From assembly GCA_945901145.1 (NCBI GenBank), contig CAMDJY010000101.1:1-6356 (forward strand): a stretch of DNA of 6,356 nt. Reading direction: 5' to 3'. Positions 4,807 to 6,356 of the stretch are shown piece by piece; the first letter of the stretch is position 1; each line of letters begins with the position of its first letter. The notes beneath the pieces were generated by a model that saw nothing but the letters and a program-made list of their open reading frames with translations, was not told the DNA's origin and did not search any database. The translations under genes and the position numbers were made by a program. The DNA comes from Legionella genomosp. 1. Its GTDB lineage: Bacteria > Pseudomonadota > Gammaproteobacteria > Legionellales > Legionellaceae.

Positions 4807-5478
4807 TCATATCCCCCCCCCAGAGTCACGACTTGCATTGGGGGTAGGTTCTGCAACCGGAGGTAAAACAATGTTGACCTGATACTTGCTTTGCTCTCTG
4901 ATATAAGCAGCTAGACCCGTCTTTGAATCTTGAATCTTGGTTTGTAAATTTTGTTGAGATACCTGTACCGGTTCACCACGCGCATCTTTTTTAATTTCAT
5001 CACGATCTATATCATATTCATACATAATGCCGTCTTGTCTTGCCATGCCTTGTTCAACAATCCAGGCTTTAAGCAGCGTATCAAGAGCATTACGCGTGTT
5101 TTCATCAATTTCTTGAAGATAATTTCTCTCGAGCTTCCCCTCACCGACCGTAATCTCTAAGCCAATAGCAACACGACCTGATTGGGAGTTACTGGGCGCC
5201 ATTTGATCTAATGCAGTAGTCTGAAACTCACGATTTTCATGAGGACTAGGAACACGCGTACCTCGCCAGGGATCAAAGACAAGCATACTTTGCCTTTTAA
5301 CTTCCCCGGCGAACTCCCACATGCCTTGTACCAAATCTGAAAAACTATTCAGAGCATTTTGTTCTTTAAGTTTTTTTTCAAATTTTTGCACAAAATATTC
5401 AGCGGATTCTGACGTGTATTCAACTAATTTCATCAATGATTCAATTGTTTCTTTAAGTGGTAATTGCATCGCCATCAT
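4807..5478 (-). CDS. Uncharacterised 223-aa protein downstream of fadE
   Basis: I do not recognise this family. The protein is soluble-looking, with no signal peptide or membrane segment. Residues about 5-65 are strongly helical and amphipathic with mixed charge, possibly coiled-coil. A middle stretch carries FDPWRGTRVPSP, then a polar linker, then alternating charged and hydrophobic segments. The C-terminus is low-complexity (PPVAEPTPNAS) and ends with three Gly from a nine-G run. A GAGGAG site (minus strand, 5483-5488) precedes the tandem ATGATG start; the second ATG (5473-5475) has the better 7-nt spacing. It begins 23 nt after the fadE stop in the same direction, so it is probably co-transcribed with fadE. 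Its stop is 7 nt from the end of the duplicated B' remnant, so the C-terminus may be altered from the ancestral one. Confidence 0.65.
   Translation of the reverse strand: MMAMQLPLKETIESLMKLVEYTSESAEYFVQKFEKKLKEQNALNSFSDLVQGMWEFAGEVKRQSMLVFDPWRGTRVPSPHENREFQTTALDQMAPSNSQSGRVAIGLEITVGEGKLERNYLQEIDENTRNALDTLLKAWIVEQGMARQDGIMYEYDIDRDEIKKDARGEPVQVSQQNLQTKIQDSKTGLAAYIREQSKYQVNIVLPPVAEPTPNASRDSGGGI
4813..4821. repeat. Nine-base C/G homopolymer at the 3' end of the unknown gene
   Basis: C9 on the plus strand, G9 on the coding strand, encoding the last three Gly before Ile-stop. Slippage by one base would change the C-terminus: one G fewer gives a few extra residues (YDSD), one more opens the frame into the B' remnant. 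It could also be a site of sequencing error. Confidence 0.9.
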
Positions 5479-5501
5479 CTCGCTCCTCTAAACCTCTGCT
5501 G

Positions 5502-6356
5502 CTACTGGATTGGATTTTGATAATGATCAGCAACAGATTGATATGATTTTTGTTTCATAGACTCAAACTCAAATTCATCCACTTGAATCGCATCCCAACG
5601 CGCTTGTTCTATGGTCATAATCGTCTGCATTTCTTGAGAATCAATCACACCTTTGGCAACCAAATCTTTTAAAGTTTCTTTTAAATATGAACTATTTAAA
5701 CGTTTTTCGCGCCGAATTTTTTTATACAAGTCGGTATGCTCAAGCAGCTGCTGAAAAACAAGTTCCACGCGATCTATCGGTCCATTGGCCTCACCTGTTA
5801 AAAACACAGCTTTTAACAGATCATTACGATAATGATTATTAGTGATCATTAAGGCAACCAGTTGATGATCTAACTTATCACTTGGATAGCGCATGGTCTG
5901 GCCGAATGGAAAAGCCAAAATACGCATCAGCCTGCCCAAAATACGTGACGGATAATTATCGCATAAGCTTAGCAATGCCTTTTGGGCATGATAAAAACAA
6001 TAAGCCAACGCCCACTCGGCATGAACTTGCTCGTCTGGATGCCCCTCCCGCTCGCGGAAGTACCGAAGCGTTGCCATCGCTAAATAAAGATACGACATGC
6101 CATCACCTAAACGTGCGGATAACCGTTCTTTACGTTTTAAATCGCCGCCTAAAACCATTAAAGACAAATCAGCTATCCAAGCAAAAGCATAACTCAAGCG
6201 CGTTAAGCGCTGGTAACTTCGTTTTAATGGACGACTTCTGGGCACGGCAATTAAATAGCCGCCAGTCCAAGCAGACAGGACTGTTTTAGCAAAATTACGT
6301 AAAAAATAAAGAATATGAGACCAAATTAAATCATTGAAGGCAGGTTTATTATCTTC
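5502..6356 (-). CDS. fadE: Acyl-CoA dehydrogenase FadE, C-terminal part (5' end outside window)
   Basis: The last 284 residues of a FadE-type acyl-CoA dehydrogenase, which catalyses the first oxidation step of fatty-acid beta-oxidation (acyl-CoA to trans-2-enoyl-CoA, with FAD). The frame is open to the window edge at 6356; a GTG at 6243-6245 is internal, since the codons upstream read sensible FadE-like sequence (FNDLIWSHILYFLRN). Diagnostic C-terminal (DUF1974) motifs are SDLSLMVLGG-type sequence followed by DLKRKERLSARLGD, SYLYLA, then PSDKLDH and, near the end, EQARWDAIQVDEF, all paralleling E. coli FadE as I remember it. The FAD-binding and catalytic domains lie outside the window. It is a core metabolic gene and probably marks resident chromosome beside the accessory region. 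The next gene follows after 23 nt. Confidence 0.92.
   Translation of the reverse strand, partial: EDNKPAFNDLIWSHILYFLRNFAKTVLSAWTGGYLIAVPRSRPLKRSYQRLTRLSYAFAWIADLSLMVLGGDLKRKERLSARLGDGMSYLYLAMATLRYFREREGHPDEQVHAEWALAYCFYHAQKALLSLCDNYPSRILGRLMRILAFPFGQTMRYPSDKLDHQLVALMITNNHYRNDLLKAVFLTGEANGPIDRVELVFQQLLEHTDLYKKIRREKRLNSSYLKETLKDLVAKGVIDSQEMQTIMTIEQARWDAIQVDEFEFESMKQKSYQSVADHYQNPIQ

Noticed and set aside
4951..5160. Rightward 69-aa hydrophobic frame
   Set aside because: Antisense to the uncharacterised gene downstream of fadE; hydrophobicity is a by-product of its charged codons.
5882..6289. Rightward 135-aa frame
   Set aside because: Antisense to fadE, which has clear family motifs.
1..6356. 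CRISPR array, tRNA or rRNA genes
   Set aside because: No regularly spaced repeats, and no tRNA-like or rRNA-like segments were seen on either strand.

Overview
The window is AT-rich gammaproteobacterial DNA. The best taxonomic anchor is the right edge, where a leftward gene encodes the C-terminal part of a FadE-type acyl-CoA dehydrogenase, a fatty-acid beta-oxidation enzyme typical of Gammaproteobacteria. Low GC and many degraded mobile fragments would fit an intracellular or amoeba-associated lineage such as Legionellales, but that is inference and I cannot name a species.

Layout. (1) Positions 1-1008, rightward: 3' part of a soluble lytic-transglycosylase (SLT) gene followed after 2 nt by a 183-aa Sec-exported protein of unknown family (unit A). 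(2) 1025-1533: a DUF4258 toxin with a YgiT/MqsA-type zinc-finger antitoxin. (3) 1550-2178: debris, consisting of the N-terminal stub of a tyrosine recombinase (+) and the N-terminal stub of a DDE transposase (-), separated by AT-rich sequence. (4) 2227-3259: a strong promoter with an embedded palindrome driving a winged-helix/nucleotidyltransferase gene and an overlapping HEPN-like gene (unit B, type VII-like toxin-antitoxin). (5) 3329-4641: a complete second copy of the SLT/exported-protein pair (unit A'). (6) 4663-4800: a degraded, internally deleted second copy of unit B (B'). (7) 4807 to the right end, leftward: an unrecognised 223-aa protein and fadE, probably the resident chromosome.

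The accessory part therefore reads A - [TA pair + mobile debris] - B - A' - B'(remnant), a tandem segmental duplication whose first copy gained extra cargo and whose second copy lost its B module. The two A units are about 65-70% identical in protein except for a 128-bp block with no mismatch (3-130 versus 3633-3760) that ends abruptly beside the catalytic Glu codon, as expected of gene conversion or a recent crossover.

How the genes may work together. The SLT proteins carry peptidoglycan-lyase signatures but, in the complete copy, no export signal. Their immediate partners have a signal peptide and four conserved cysteines in the mature part. A cell-wall hydrolase lacking a Sec signal, coupled to a periplasmic partner and duplicated with divergence, suggests an effector/immunity pair delivered by a specialised secretion system. 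This is the most interesting hypothesis here, and nothing in the sequence proves it. The two toxin-antitoxin modules would fit a role in keeping the island.
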